DNA of 64,000 bases, from positions 248,001-312,000 of the forward strand of contig CAUEEP010000222.1 of the NCBI GenBank assembly GCA_958450365.1, in the 5' to 3' direction. The stretch's first letter is position 1, and each line of letters starts with the position of its first letter. Made by a program: the position numbers and the translations under genes. This DNA is from Mesorhabditis belari (taxonomy: Eukaryota; Nematoda; Chromadorea; Rhabditida; Rhabditidae). The notes under the pieces were generated by a model. The model saw only the letters and a list, made by a program, of their open reading frames with translations, made no database searches and had not been told where the DNA came from. Shown one piece after another: positions 19,801 through 29,336 of this stretch.

Positions 19801-22800
19801 CCGGAACGGTTGGATTTAGGAGCAAAAACGGCAACAAGCAATTGTTCAAGATATCTATCTAGTCATCCGATTCGAAACCATCTTCAGAGCGACCGTTCCA
19901 TCAGCACAAAAGGCGGCCCAAACCATCACAAAACCACCGTCAAAGTTTTGAGTTCCAAACACCATCGGATCACGTCGAAGATCCTTCCAATAGTAGTCGA
20001 CGCCATTGGGACCATCCCAATTTCATTTCTTCTCATCGGAAAAGATCACCTAAACGCTAAAAAAATAATAAAACATAAGCGGCTTTCCAACCATAGACCA
20101 ATTCTGATTCATATGAGTCTTGGCGAAGGCCAATCGGGCTTTCTTGTGCAAAAGCTTCACGATCGGTTGGATGTTCAATAATTGTCGATCGATATGTGCG
20201 TTTTTCCTTGATGGCTCGCCAAATTGTCGACTTCGAAGAGTCGATTTTCCGTTGCGTTTTCACTTCATTGATCGTTTTTCCGTGGATTTTGTTCACAATA
20301 TGGCGTCTAGCTCGCGGCGTAAGCTTGGTTTCGGTCCTGGCTTCTTCTTTGGTGCAGAAACGAACTCGAACTTTCTATAATTTCGCACGGCAGAGTCGGA
20401 TCGGCCAAAATTTTTTGCGATTTTCCTTATTCAGTCGCCAATCCTCAAACGGGCATCAATCTGCCCTTTATCATAATCCGTGAGCAGCTTTCCGTGTGCC
20501 ATTTACCTGGAAATTAACAAAAATTATAAATTTAATAAAAAGATATGCACAACAAAACGAAAAATTTCAAATAACAACAGCAAAGGCAGGTGCCTTTAAG
20601 AATTTGAAACGGTCGATTTAGCAAAAAGTTTCTATTTTGAAAATTTTTCTTTTTACAGTATGCTTCTTTTTCGTGTTATTTAGGTTTTAAGACATGCTCT
20701 TTCTAATAGAAAAAGACTAATAGTTGTAGCGGTGGTCAAAATGCAAAATCCGCTATTTTAGAGGGTGCGTTTAAGAATTTGAAACGCACTGTATGTTTCT
20801 GAACAAATTGAAGCAAAATAAAAAAATCTTTTTTCCAAATTTCGACCACATTCGACCACCATGACCACATGAGTCAAAATTCCAAAAAATATTTTTCCAA
20901 TTTATTTTGCCTCTACCAAATAATTTAAGTTGGAAAATGAATATTTAGTGGTTAAAAATGGTTTTGGCTCTAGGTTTGACCTTGAAAAGGGCTTCAATAG
21001 TCGATATCTTCGGCTCCATAGAAGTACACTATAGAAGCGCGCACTTTGGAGGCCTGAAACTTCGATTAAAACACATTTTTCCAAGCTCCTTGTTTTTTGG
21101 AACCTTTCGACCATGTGGTCCCCCCCCCCCCAACTTTGTTAGTACCCAGCCGTTTACTTCACTGTAATGCTTTGTTTTCATTATTCTTTTCGAGTCAAAA
21201 TTTCTATGCACAATAATAATGTTTCTTATTTTCAGATGGCTTCTGGAAATCGTGCTGATATTGGACCATTCGTCAACGTCAACTTTCTCTTTCCTCAACT
21301 TGATCATGCCATGATGGCACCAATTGCTGGAGAATTTTACGATTTTGCCATTCAAGCAATGTTTCCTTGTGTCAAGGCTCCTGCAAACGTCATCACTCGT
21401 GAAAATTGGATCACCTATGTCGAATGGGTTACCAAGATGAGGATTGATTTCGTCAACTCCCACTGCGGAATTTCTCGTGTTGCTTCTGTTACTCTTCCAC
21501 GCTGCCTTGCTGAATTCATCAATGCAATCGGAAAAGTTTCAGTCGCTCAGCAGTCGATCGTTGTCACTCCATCGCCAGTTGCTCCTCCAGCTGTTCAGGC
21601 CAATCACATCGACATTCTGTGTACTCCAGCCATTCGAACCTCAGCTCAAGCATTCGCTATCTTGGCCAGAGAACGTATTGAATGCACTCTTTCTCCAATG
21701 TCAAATGTCGTCGAAGGAACTTGCTACTGGTTCCTCAAGCTGGTCGACCCTACAAATGCAGTGCTCGTGCATACAAATCGCAATCCATACGGCGCGCGTG
21801 CAAGCTCGTCATTCTGTGAGTTCACTAGCCGTGACGTCATGTATGCTGCTATGGTTCAACTCAATGTTGCTAACGATGTACTCGTTGATATTGAATGTTT
21901 TACTTCTGCTGATGTTAAGAGTATTCATAGTCATCGTCTTCAGTTCTTCGTTACTTAACATTTCATGTTATGCTTTTCTAATGCCTTGATCTCTTCGCAC
22001 GGTTACGGTTCACTTTATCTTTGATAATTACGTTGTTTTCAATGCATGCTTTATGTTTATTTATGAAATAAAGAAAATCAGTTTTACCAGAAATTTTACC
22101 AGAAATTGGTTCTCTGAATCCCCAAAAAAAAAGCCACCATAGTCGACTGGCTAACAGCCCTGTATCTTAGTCGGGAGGACAAGAGTTCAATCTTGCCGGC
22201 TAGATTATTGGTTCTTTTTTCCCAGATATATGGGTTTTTTCTTTCCTATATTTAAGGCTTAGGGGTTGTGCTTTTGTATTGTTTGTACCACGTTATTCGT
22301 GTGAATGGATTTTTTTTTTTTAAAAAGCACCCAAAATTGAATCATTTACTCAATTTTCTCAACGAAAATTGGACCATTCACCCAATTCTTTGATAAAAAT
22401 GGAAGTTTGATCATTTATCCAATTCACTAATCAAAATTTACCCAATCTTCAAAGTAAATTTGGATTAGGTGCCCAATTTACGGTTCAAAACACTTGAAAA
22501 TGAATCATTTACCCAAAATTTGTTCAATTTCAGGGCATTACGTCGATTTCTTGGGCGCCAGCGGTTCCCATTGATGAAGAGCAGAAAATTTTCGAACCCC
22601 GTTTCATCACGTGTGGAAACGATACGTTTTTGAAGATCTGGGCGTGGGTTTTTCAATCTTTCTTACGTTTTTTTGTAGTTTTAAAAGTTTTGGGAGATTT
22701 AAGGTCTAAAAAGTCCAATGAGATTACGTTTCAACTGAAGATTTCCATTAAGTAAGCAACTCTTTTCTTTTCTTTTTTTTCAGATTTCGCGAGAACAGCT

Positions 22801-23702
22801 GGGAACTGGAGAAAGTGCTCGTCGCGCACACCGATTTCGTTCGCGATGTCGCCTGGTGTCCGATTGTGTACGACGGTTTGCACAAGATACTCAGCGTTGG
22901 TCAGGTGTGTGAGAGTTTTGTTTGAAAAGCTAGATTACGACTTTTGTTTCCTTCAAAACAACGCTCTGAAATCATTTATTGAAATTTCAAGCTTTTTTTT
23001 TTTAGGATCGACAGGTTCTCCTATGGCGCTCGAAAGCCATCGGCAAAGAGGAATGGGGATTTGAGCAGATAACGAAGGTGATAATAGAATAAAATAACTT
23101 TGAAAATTGTACTATTCAGACAGAAGGCGCCATCTGGCACGCGTGTTGGAGTCCTTGTGCCACGCTTTTCACCATATCCGGCGAGGATAATAAGGTTAAA
23201 TTTTTGTGGCTTTTGATTTAAAAATTGTCAAAAAGCTAGTTTTGACATTTTAAAGCGACTTTAATGGTCAATGTACAGCTATATTATATTTTCGAGAGTG
23301 TTTTTGCTCTGGGAAATAGAATATAGCTTTAAATTGATCAGCAAAGTGACCTTAAAATATAAAAGTTGTTTGTGGGAAATAGATTTTCTTTGACACACTA
23401 TGTATCTTTGGGTCAATCCCTTGTCTCTCCCTGTGTTCATTCCTCGTTTTAAGCAGCGATTAAAACTTTGAAGTAAAAATTTTGATGATCGATAAGGCCA
23501 GAATCGGCTCTGTTTAAAACCTTACTTGGCCATGGCTCCAGAAAGATTCATAATGATAATAGAAAAGGTCTAGAATCTAGTTTCAACGCAACCTTACGTA
23601 CAGTTTCTCTTTTAGAACACATTCTTCCGCGAGTACGGAAACAATTGGGTGGAGATCAAAGAGGAGAATGAGGGAAACGGTGAAGCGGAAACGAATGCAT
23701 AA
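16848..23702 (+). CDS. sec-13: SEC13, COPII coat and nuclear pore WD40 protein
   Basis: A six-bladed beta-propeller of the COPII outer cage and the Y-shaped nucleoporin complex. Eleven exons in phase: 16848-16895, 17101-17175, 17259-17377, 17769-17848, 17893-17957, 18002-18070, 22534-22643, 22784-22904, 23006-23077, 23120-23194, 23616-23702 (TAA); 306 residues, close to the usual length. Recognisable SEC13 blocks in order: [92 protein letters not shown]. The C-terminus is acidic. The donors after exons 1 (GTGGGT) and 4 (GTTTGG) are weak but required by phase. Intron 6 (18071-22533) is 4.46 kb and holds transposons and an unrelated intronless gene on the same strand. Confidence 0.95.
18720..18890. 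repeat. AATTGG-rich repeat, left copy
   Basis: Short interspersed units such as CAAAATTGG, CCAATTTATGGTTCAAAG and TCATTTACCCAATCTTC. A related block is at 22330-22510, in direct orientation, on the other side of the nested elements and gene in SEC13 intron 6. Confidence 0.65.
18962..21148. mobile_element. DNA element with ~250-base inverted arms, split by a Tc3-like insertion
   Basis: The left arm (TGGTACTAATAAAGTTGGGG ... AAAATGTGTTTTAAG ... TTCAAAGTGCGCGCTTATA) is the inverted counterpart of the right arm (TATAGAAGCGCGCACTTTGG ... TTAAAACACATTTT ... CCAACTTTGTTAGTACCCA). The Tc3-like element at 19222-20791 interrupts it. No coding remains apart from the inserted element. Confidence 0.75.
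19222..20791 (-). mobile_element. Tc3-like transposon with disabled transposase
   Basis: About 205-base terminal inverted repeats begin CAGTGCGTTTCAAATTCTTA and end with the complement, flanked by TA on both sides. The minus strand encodes a Tc3-type transposase in pieces: start at about 20502 ([20 protein letters not shown]), a stop soon after in GGCGACTGAATA, a frame break before the KINGKTINEV-like segment, an apparent spliceosomal intron, a further stop in the FSDEKK block, and an intact C-terminal part (19487-19849) with DNTSIHRA and [14 protein letters not shown]. Several disablements make it inactive, though the ends could still be mobilised. Confidence 0.9.
21236..21958 (+). CDS. Unrecognised 240-residue protein, intronless gene inside SEC13 intron 6
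   Basis: The ATG follows directly after a TTATTTTCAG acceptor, giving 240 residues and a TAA; AATAAA follows at about 22067. The protein starts [20 protein letters not shown] and has no signal peptide or clear transmembrane helix. It shows a mixed helical first half ([38 protein letters not shown]), a proline-valine linker ([11 protein letters not shown]) at about residues 118-128, and a second half with strand-like segments ([19 protein letters not shown]) ending in FFVT. No zinc-finger, kinase or transposase motif is seen. Composition and codon use look like a real gene and the frame is intact. It lies 90 bases from a transposable element. It may be a lineage-specific gene, a retrocopy, or a captured foreign gene; nothing in the sequence decides between these. 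Confidence 0.7.
   Translation: MASGNRADIGPFVNVNFLFPQLDHAMMAPIAGEFYDFAIQAMFPCVKAPANVITRENWITYVEWVTKMRIDFVNSHCGISRVASVTLPRCLAEFINAIGKVSVAQQSIVVTPSPVAPPAVQANHIDILCTPAIRTSAQAFAILARERIECTLSPMSNVVEGTCYWFLKLVDPTNAVLVHTNRNPYGARASSSFCEFTSRDVMYAAMVQLNVANDVLVDIECFTSADVKSIHSHRLQFFVT
22132..22206 (+). repeat. tRNA-like sequence (A and B box)
   Basis: A-box-like TAGTCGACTGG and B-box-like GAGTTCAATCTTGCC are about 45 bases apart, followed by T runs (TTCTTTTTTCCC). Stems are imperfect; probably a tRNA-derived repeat. Confidence 0.45.
22330..22510. repeat. AATTGG-rich repeat, right copy
   Basis: Direct-orientation relative of the block at 18720-18890 (units such as CAATTTTCTCAACGAAAATT, ATTTACCCAATCTTC and GCCCAATTTACGGTTCAAA). 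It precedes the acceptor of SEC13 exon 7. Confidence 0.65.
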
Positions 23703-23922
23703 AAAGAGGACCAGTTGTACGTAGTTAAAGTTTTCCTTGTGTTTTTTTTTTTCTAAGAATTTCTAAGAATTGCTCGGGTCGGTTAATTTTAAAAATTAAG
23801 CCATTTAGAGAGATTTTTCGTTCATTTCGTCGTGATTTCTGTGAAGATTTGTGTGTGTAAAAATTGGAAATGTTTACTACCCGTGTGTTTTTCGAAAAAT
23901 TGAGCGAATCGGAGGCAAGAAG

Positions 23923-26900
23923 TTAATATTTAGGCTCTTCATAGGCGTTGTACGCTGGCGGAGCGCTGGAGATCGGCGGTTGAGCCATTAGGGGAGCTGA
24001 AAAGAAGCTGGGTTTAGGCAAAAGTCATGGGTTTTTGATACGGCTTAGACTGATCCTCGTGATTAAAGTACTGTATTAGGAAAGCTACCGTAGCCCGCCC
24101 GCCAGTTTCCATCCGATTCACCGGGTTTTTGAATTTTCCACGGATCCTTGTGATTCCTTATTGGTCGGTGGGTTACGGTAGCTTTTGAAAAATCGGTGTC
24201 TTTTAGGAAACGCATCCAGTGTTGTGGCTTTGTCTTGGTTACCCAATAAGAATCGATTACTCATGACTATTTGTCATCACAGTTTGAATAACTTTTCCAT
24301 TAATACTTACCTGCTGTTGGATAGACATTTGGGTACGGGTGAGCCGGTGGCATTGCTGGGTTTCTGAAATTGGCGGGTTTTTTTTGACTGGCTTCCATTT
24401 CTAAGACTTTTAAGAAATTTTAATTTTTTAAAAATAATTTAGTATATTAATATTTTCTTACATTTGTTGTTGCGGGAAGGCCATCATTGGTTGAGCCGGA
24501 TACACGTAGCCTGGATACGGACCACCGGCTTGCGGGGATTGGACCTGGAGATGGGATTTGGTTTTGGGAGCTTGATAAAGTTCATATTTTCCAGAATTTA
24601 GATCAAACGGACTGCAATCAGTACGGCAAGGGTCTCGATTCAAATATGTTTTATTTGTAGTCAATTTACTGTAGCTGTAGCTATTACAGTAACCTGCAGA
24701 TACCATGAAGCACACTAGGAGGCAACTACAGTACTCCTAGATAGCTGAAGATCTTTAGAATTTTGAGATTTTTGACGATATTCAGCTATTTGGACGAATT
24801 GGGTGCCAATTTGCATAAAAATTCGCTTACCATGACGTTGACTTGCATGCCCGGCTGGCTTTGGACGGGAGTGGCTGGGGTGTAGCAGCTGAAAGTTCGA
24901 GAAATTTAAGAAAAACTCAAATTGTGCAGCCTTCTGGGCTACAGAACCGATCCACTGCCGCATCTGGGCATAGGATTACGCTAGATTTACCGTAATCCAT
25001 CCGCGCATACGGTAGCTTATCGAATATCGTCTGGGCACAGTAATATCACCGGAAATACTCTAATAAAAGCCTCCTCCTCCTATAGGAGCGTCGTGTAGTC
25101 TAAGTTTGCTCTCAAAGAAACGCTCATATCTCGACACCAGTACGTTTGTTTCTGCGCGTTTGGGTATCAAATGAATGGCGAGAGAATGGGTGACGTTTTG
25201 AGATATAAAACATTTTTCTAGCATTAACCAGTGCTGAGAAAAAAGTGATTGAAAAATGATTGAGAAATGATGAACAATCGGCTTTTTTTTAACAACTCAC
25301 ATATCGGGGACGGCGCGTTGACGCTTGCAGAGGAGATGGTGAATGTAGGCGTGAAAGCTCTTCGTCGTCGAAGAATTGATGATCAAAGCGATGATTGAGA
25401 GGCCGAGAACTGCGCCGGCGACACGACGAGCATCTAGAAAATGCCTAGTTTGCGTGACTAAGCCGGCTAGAGGCTCGGTGCGCCAAATGTGATGCGTTTG
25501 CGTCGAAACTCACGATTTTTAGCGTCACTATCTTGGATGCAGGAATGTTTATCGCAATAGTGATCGTAGAATGGATTTTTCGATCCGCGAACCAAAATAT
25601 AGGTCATGTAGCCGAAGTTGATCACGAAACCGAACGAGACGATGATCTGAAGGGATTTGAGAATGCCGGATTTCCGGAGTGTCACCTAGTTGGCAATCTT
25701 TAGATTGACTTGGGTCGTGTATAGTACGGTTGGCTTTAGATTGACGTCTAGTACTCTAGTAGAGTCTAGTGAGCGGGCTCTTGCATCATTTAGGTGACTT
25801 TTTAAAGTTTAAGTGTCTTTTTAAAGTTTAGGTGGCTTTTGGAAGTTTAGGTGGCTTTTTAAAGTTTGGGTGGCTTTTTAAAGTTTGGGTGGCTTTTGGA
25901 AGTTTAGGTGGCTTTTTAAAGTTTAAGTGGCTTTTTAAAGTTTGGGTGGCTTTTTAAAGTTTAAGTGACTTTTTAAAGTTTAGGTGACTTTTTAAAGTTT
26001 AAGTGTCTTTTTAAAGTTTAGGTGGCTTTTGGAAGTTTAGGTGGCTTTTTAAAGTTTAAGTGTCTTTTTAAATTTTAGGTGACTTTTGAATTGAAAGTCA
26101 AACTTGAAACGTTTATATTGGGTTGGGGAGAATGAGTCGGCGCCGAAAATGAAAGAAATTTCTAAAACTTATATAGCAGACGTTGTCAAATGATATGCGT
26201 TTGATATCCGTAGAAGGGGTAACGAATTCTCTACAAAATCATATTTAAAAGAGAACTCAAACAGCGCCTCAACTCAACAAAGGATCATTTTTTTTTTTTG
26301 ACAAAATCGATAAACTGTCATCAAGAGTAAACGATTGGAGGGGATCTTGCTGAGAATTTGGTAACTTATGTAATCGAGTGTGCTCTATCTTTTTTATATA
26401 AATTCCAAAGGAGGTTTATGTGTGGAAGAAACTGTTCAAGCGATGAGTCGCACTTTTTGTCATTTTGATTAGCTGTGTTTGGGAATCCATAAAAACCAAA
26501 AAAAAAAGAAAAAAAGCTTTATGGAATCTCTCAAAAGCCATTTTGTAAAGAAATAGTCGACCATTTTTGATGAAACAAAACGCTGTTTTTAAAGACGGTT
26601 TTATGGGTGCAAAAAGTTTCTTTAAAAATTTCGGCGCCGACTCATTCTCGACTCCAACCCCAATAAATTTCCTTAGAAATAACGTCTGCATTGACTTTTT
26701 ATATATTTTAAGAGAGAAAACTTCTGCCTTTCGAATGAGACGCAAAAAGAGCCCAATAGGAAAGGTGAGTCGTGAGGAGGAAAGAAATCAAAGAAGAATC
26801 GGCCGAATCAAAGAAGAAACCCGCTGACGGCGTAGGTGTTTCGCTTTTCTCAGCACTGAGCGTTTCATTTAAAACCTTTTTTTTTGGTATCATTTGAAAG

Positions 26901-27998
26901 GCAGAAATTCGTTCTCTTAAAATCCATCAAAAGCAAATGAAAAACTTATTTCAACGAAAAGTTATCAACGTTTCAAGTTTGTCTTTCAATTCAAAAGTCA
27001 CCTAGAAGAGCCCGGGCTTTCACCAGATTGCAAGTAACTAAAGCTGATCCAGACCGACACTCAAAACAATACCTAGACCTTTACTGGATCTAGTATCAGC
27101 TGTAAATTGATACTAGATTGTTAAGCTACGGTTTGTGGTCTGAAATCTCTCTAATCCTGACCGTCCAAACAAAATACGTCCTCAGCATGCAAACATTTTC
27201 CCTTGCCAAACCGACGAAAGCGAATAAGTGAAAGAAAATGATGATAGTGATCGAGCCGAATGCACCGTATTCCTAGAAATGCGTTTGGAAAGTGATGAGC
27301 AAAGATGGTTGGGGAAAAGTCTCTGAACTGAGTTAGTCGACAAAAACTGAGGCAGTCAGAAGCTCAGAATCTAGCCTGGGTTTACTTGCTGGTCAACGGC
27401 AGACCTTTTCCGGAACTTTGGAAGGCTGTAGCTGCCTTTTTGGGCAGCCATTGAGCTTAAGCCGCTACTTTTTAGATGCTGGACTAGACCAGGCCGAAAG
27501 CCTAGCGCAAGCCAACCATGGCCAGCCTATGACCAGCCTACCATGGCCAGCTTACCATTGGCCAGCCTAGGGCCAGCTTACCATTGGCTTCTGGTTAGCC
27601 CAGGTCTGACCCTGGAAGGCTTCTAGCTAGACTTTTTGGTTCAGAGAGGATCAAGAATCACTTTTGATCACTCAAAACTCACCGCTTCAGTGATGTAAAC
27701 AATTGAAATGGCGATTTGAAAAAATAGGCAAAAAATGGCGAACAGGAAAGCTGAGTACTGAAAAATTTGAAAATTTCCCAGGATTTTGGCTGAATTTTTT
27801 TTTCTCAAAAATTTCACTTTTCTTTCATAAAAAACCCTAATTTGCCATCCAACTTAGAGCTTTTATTTTGAAATTTAACGAGTCAACAAAATTTCGCAAG
27901 AAAACTAAACAATAAAGTTTATGAGGGGGGAGGGGGGGAATCGAAGATTTTCCCCAATAACAAACCTTATACGGAACACACCAACAGCACTTTGACAT
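23923..27998 (-). CDS. Four-pass membrane protein with proline-rich PPAY tail (LAPTM-like)
   Basis: Nine exons in phase (minus): 27998-27966 (ATG), 27757-27683, 27272-27162, 25685-25514, 25433-25301, 24888-24831, 24544-24462, 24363-24311, 23996-23923 (TAA); 263 residues. The N-terminus is cysteine-rich (MSKCCWCVPYK). Four hydrophobic segments follow: about residues 12-34 (SAFLFAIFCLFFQIAISIVY), 40-60 (FGSITIIIFFHLFAFVGLA), 80-105 (LKSLQIIVSFGFVINFGYMT) and 135-153 (RVAGAVLGLSIIALIINS). Two cysteines sit in the last loop (YCDKHSC). The tail is rich in Pro, Tyr and Gln and ends SSAPPAYNAYEEPKY, a PPxY motif that could bind WW domains of NEDD4-type ligases. Cysteine-rich start, four passes and a PPxY tail resemble the lysosomal LAPTM family, but I cannot confirm homology. 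It converges with SEC13 (220 bases between stops). Confidence 0.85.
24080..24190. other. Hairpin with TACGGTAG-type arms
   Basis: AAAGCTACCGTAGCCCGCC pairs with GGTGGGTTACGGTAGCTTTT across about 70 bases, in the intron before the last exon of the four-pass protein. Similar TACCGTA/TACGGTA motifs occur at 7560-7650. Probably a small repeat. Confidence 0.5.
25768..27024. mobile_element. DNA element with nested inverted repeats and an internal minisatellite
   Basis: The left end GCGGGCTCTTG..TAGGTGAC is inverted on the right as GTCACCTAGAAGAGCCCGGGC. The next arm, TTTGAATTGAAAGTCAAACT on the left, matches AGTTTGTCTTTCAATTCAAA on the right. A further inner pair is GAATGAGTCGGCGCCGAAAAT (26133-26153) with TTTCGGCGCCGACTCATTC (about 26628-26646). 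The 19-base minisatellite at 25790-26090 lies within the left arm. It occupies the 1.5-kb intron of the four-pass protein. No transposase seen. Confidence 0.7.
25790..26090. repeat. 19-base minisatellite, consensus AGTTTAGGTGGCTTTTTAA
   Basis: About 16 copies with variant positions (GTGTC, GTGAC, GTGGC; TTTTAA or TTGGA). The first and last units merge with the TAGGTGACTTTT segment of the element's left arm, which suggests the array grew from it. Confidence 0.9.
27510..27595. repeat. CCATGGCCAGCCTA minisatellite
   Basis: Four to five imperfect copies of CCATGGCCAGCYTA and CCATTGGCCAGC in the intron between exons 2 and 3 of the four-pass protein gene. Confidence 0.7.
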
Positions 27999-29329
27999 CG
28001 TCGGGGGGGGAGTTTTTGGAAAAGAATTTTCAATTTAGAAAAGAGAATATCAAGACTAAGTTCAAAGAAAGTTCACCAATTCTCTCCAAAATTCTTATCA
28101 CCAAAAAAATTTTGCGATGACTTTTTTCGAATCGTTTTTTAAGTCGTAACTTCTCTCAAAATTTTTATGCTTTCAGTGAATCATCAAGCTTTGGCTCAGC
28201 TGGTCTTAAAAATTTTATTATTTCTCGAGAGTTTTTGCTTTCGCAGCAGTGACGTCATTGATTGTGAAAGCAAAAAAAAAAAAAAAACGGGAATTTTAGC
28301 AAACTCATTTACGCTTTATATACTTGGGCAACAAAAAAAAACCCTCGCCCGAGCGCATCCCGAAGCCGCTTTCAAATCCCACCAATCATCAGCCGTTTTC
28401 GAGATATAAGCCTTCAAAGTTTCGGTCAAATACCAAATGCACAGTTTCGGCCAAATCAACGCCAAATACACAGAATCCCCTATCACGCAAATACCCCGAA
28501 AGATTTGTAGAATTTGTAGATTTGGTTCCTTTTCTCTACAAATTTGGTTCCTTTTCTCCAAAGATTTGGTTCCTCTTCTCTACAAATTTGGTTCTAAAAC
28601 CCATTTAAAGAGCCGATCTAGCCGCTGGGATCGAACCCGTAACCTCACGACCAGGAAACAAGACTCCTTAGCCGCTCGGCCATGGCGGCATGAAGAGAAT
28701 GCAAAATTCAACCTTCAAAAGCATCTAGTTCCCCGCTGTGCACTCCAGGATGACACTAGAATTTCAGGATTTATCAAAATCTTAATATCAACGACCGTTT
28801 TGATCGAGTTCAATTTTTCGGCGTTTATTCGAGGGATTTTGGATTCGATTCGATTCTCAAAATCAAGAAGATTCAGGCGAAAATCACGATTTTCACCATT
28901 ACACCGTTTTGTGGGAGAAATTTGAGATTTGCCCTTGATTTCCAGCATTTTAAAGTCGATTCCGGAAATTTTCACATTTTTGGCGCTTGTTTTTTTGCTT
29001 GTCTGATATGCGCATTTTGTCATTCTTGTCATTTCAAAAGTTCGCATTATATGAACAACGTTTAATGAATAAATAGGTAGATGGAGCGAAAGAGAAAAAG
29101 AACAAAAGAATAAATTTCTGTACACCAATCGCAATTCTATCAATTAACACAGCGTTTTGACCTGAAGAAAGAAAGAAAAAAACCTTTGAAAAGGCTTCAG
29201 TACATTCAGTACAACAAAATACGTATGGGGGGAAAGGTTTGAAATAATAAAATAGACCTGTTTTTGTGGGGGGGATTTGAATTGAATTGATATTGATCCT
29301 TATTGATCCTTATTGATCCTTATTGATCC
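27999..29329. other. Interval between UBL5 and four-pass protein: no gene recognised
   Basis: It contains G-rich homopolymer runs near 28005, an A run near 28270, a tandem TTTGGTTCCTTTTCTCYACAAA-like repeat (28505-28595, about 30-base period), a tRNA-like sequence, and a 142-codon open frame on the minus strand (29143-28715) without splice or homology support. Confidence 0.5.
28611..28692 (-). repeat. tRNA-like sequence, Ser/Leu-like layout
   Basis: Minus strand: TGGCCGAGCGGCTAAGG (A-box region of class II tRNAs) and GGGTTCGATCCC (B box) about 45 bases apart, with GCCGC near the 5' end pairing with GCGGC near the 3' end. The T-stem is poor and no CCA is encoded. It is the most tRNA-like of the set, but probably a pseudogene or SINE head. 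Confidence 0.5.
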
Positions 29330-29336
29330 TTATTGA
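29291..29336. repeat. TATTGATCCT decanucleotide repeat at the UBL5 stop
   Basis: Five tandem copies; the last partial unit overlaps the UBL5 termination codon (TTA on the plus strand at 29330-29332), so the repeat begins inside the 3' UTR. Confidence 0.85.

Noticed and set aside
21236..21958. Assignment of the nested gene to a viral capsid or nucleoprotein family
   Set aside because: Size and composition would allow it, but no diagnostic motif is visible, so origin is left open.
28611..28692. Functional tRNA-Ser or tRNA-Leu gene
   Set aside because: A and B boxes are good, but the T stem and acceptor stem do not pair over the required length.
28715..29143. 142-codon open frame on the minus strand
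   Set aside because: AT-rich composition, no acceptor or donor that links it to neighbours, no recognisable motif, and it runs up to a tRNA-like repeat.
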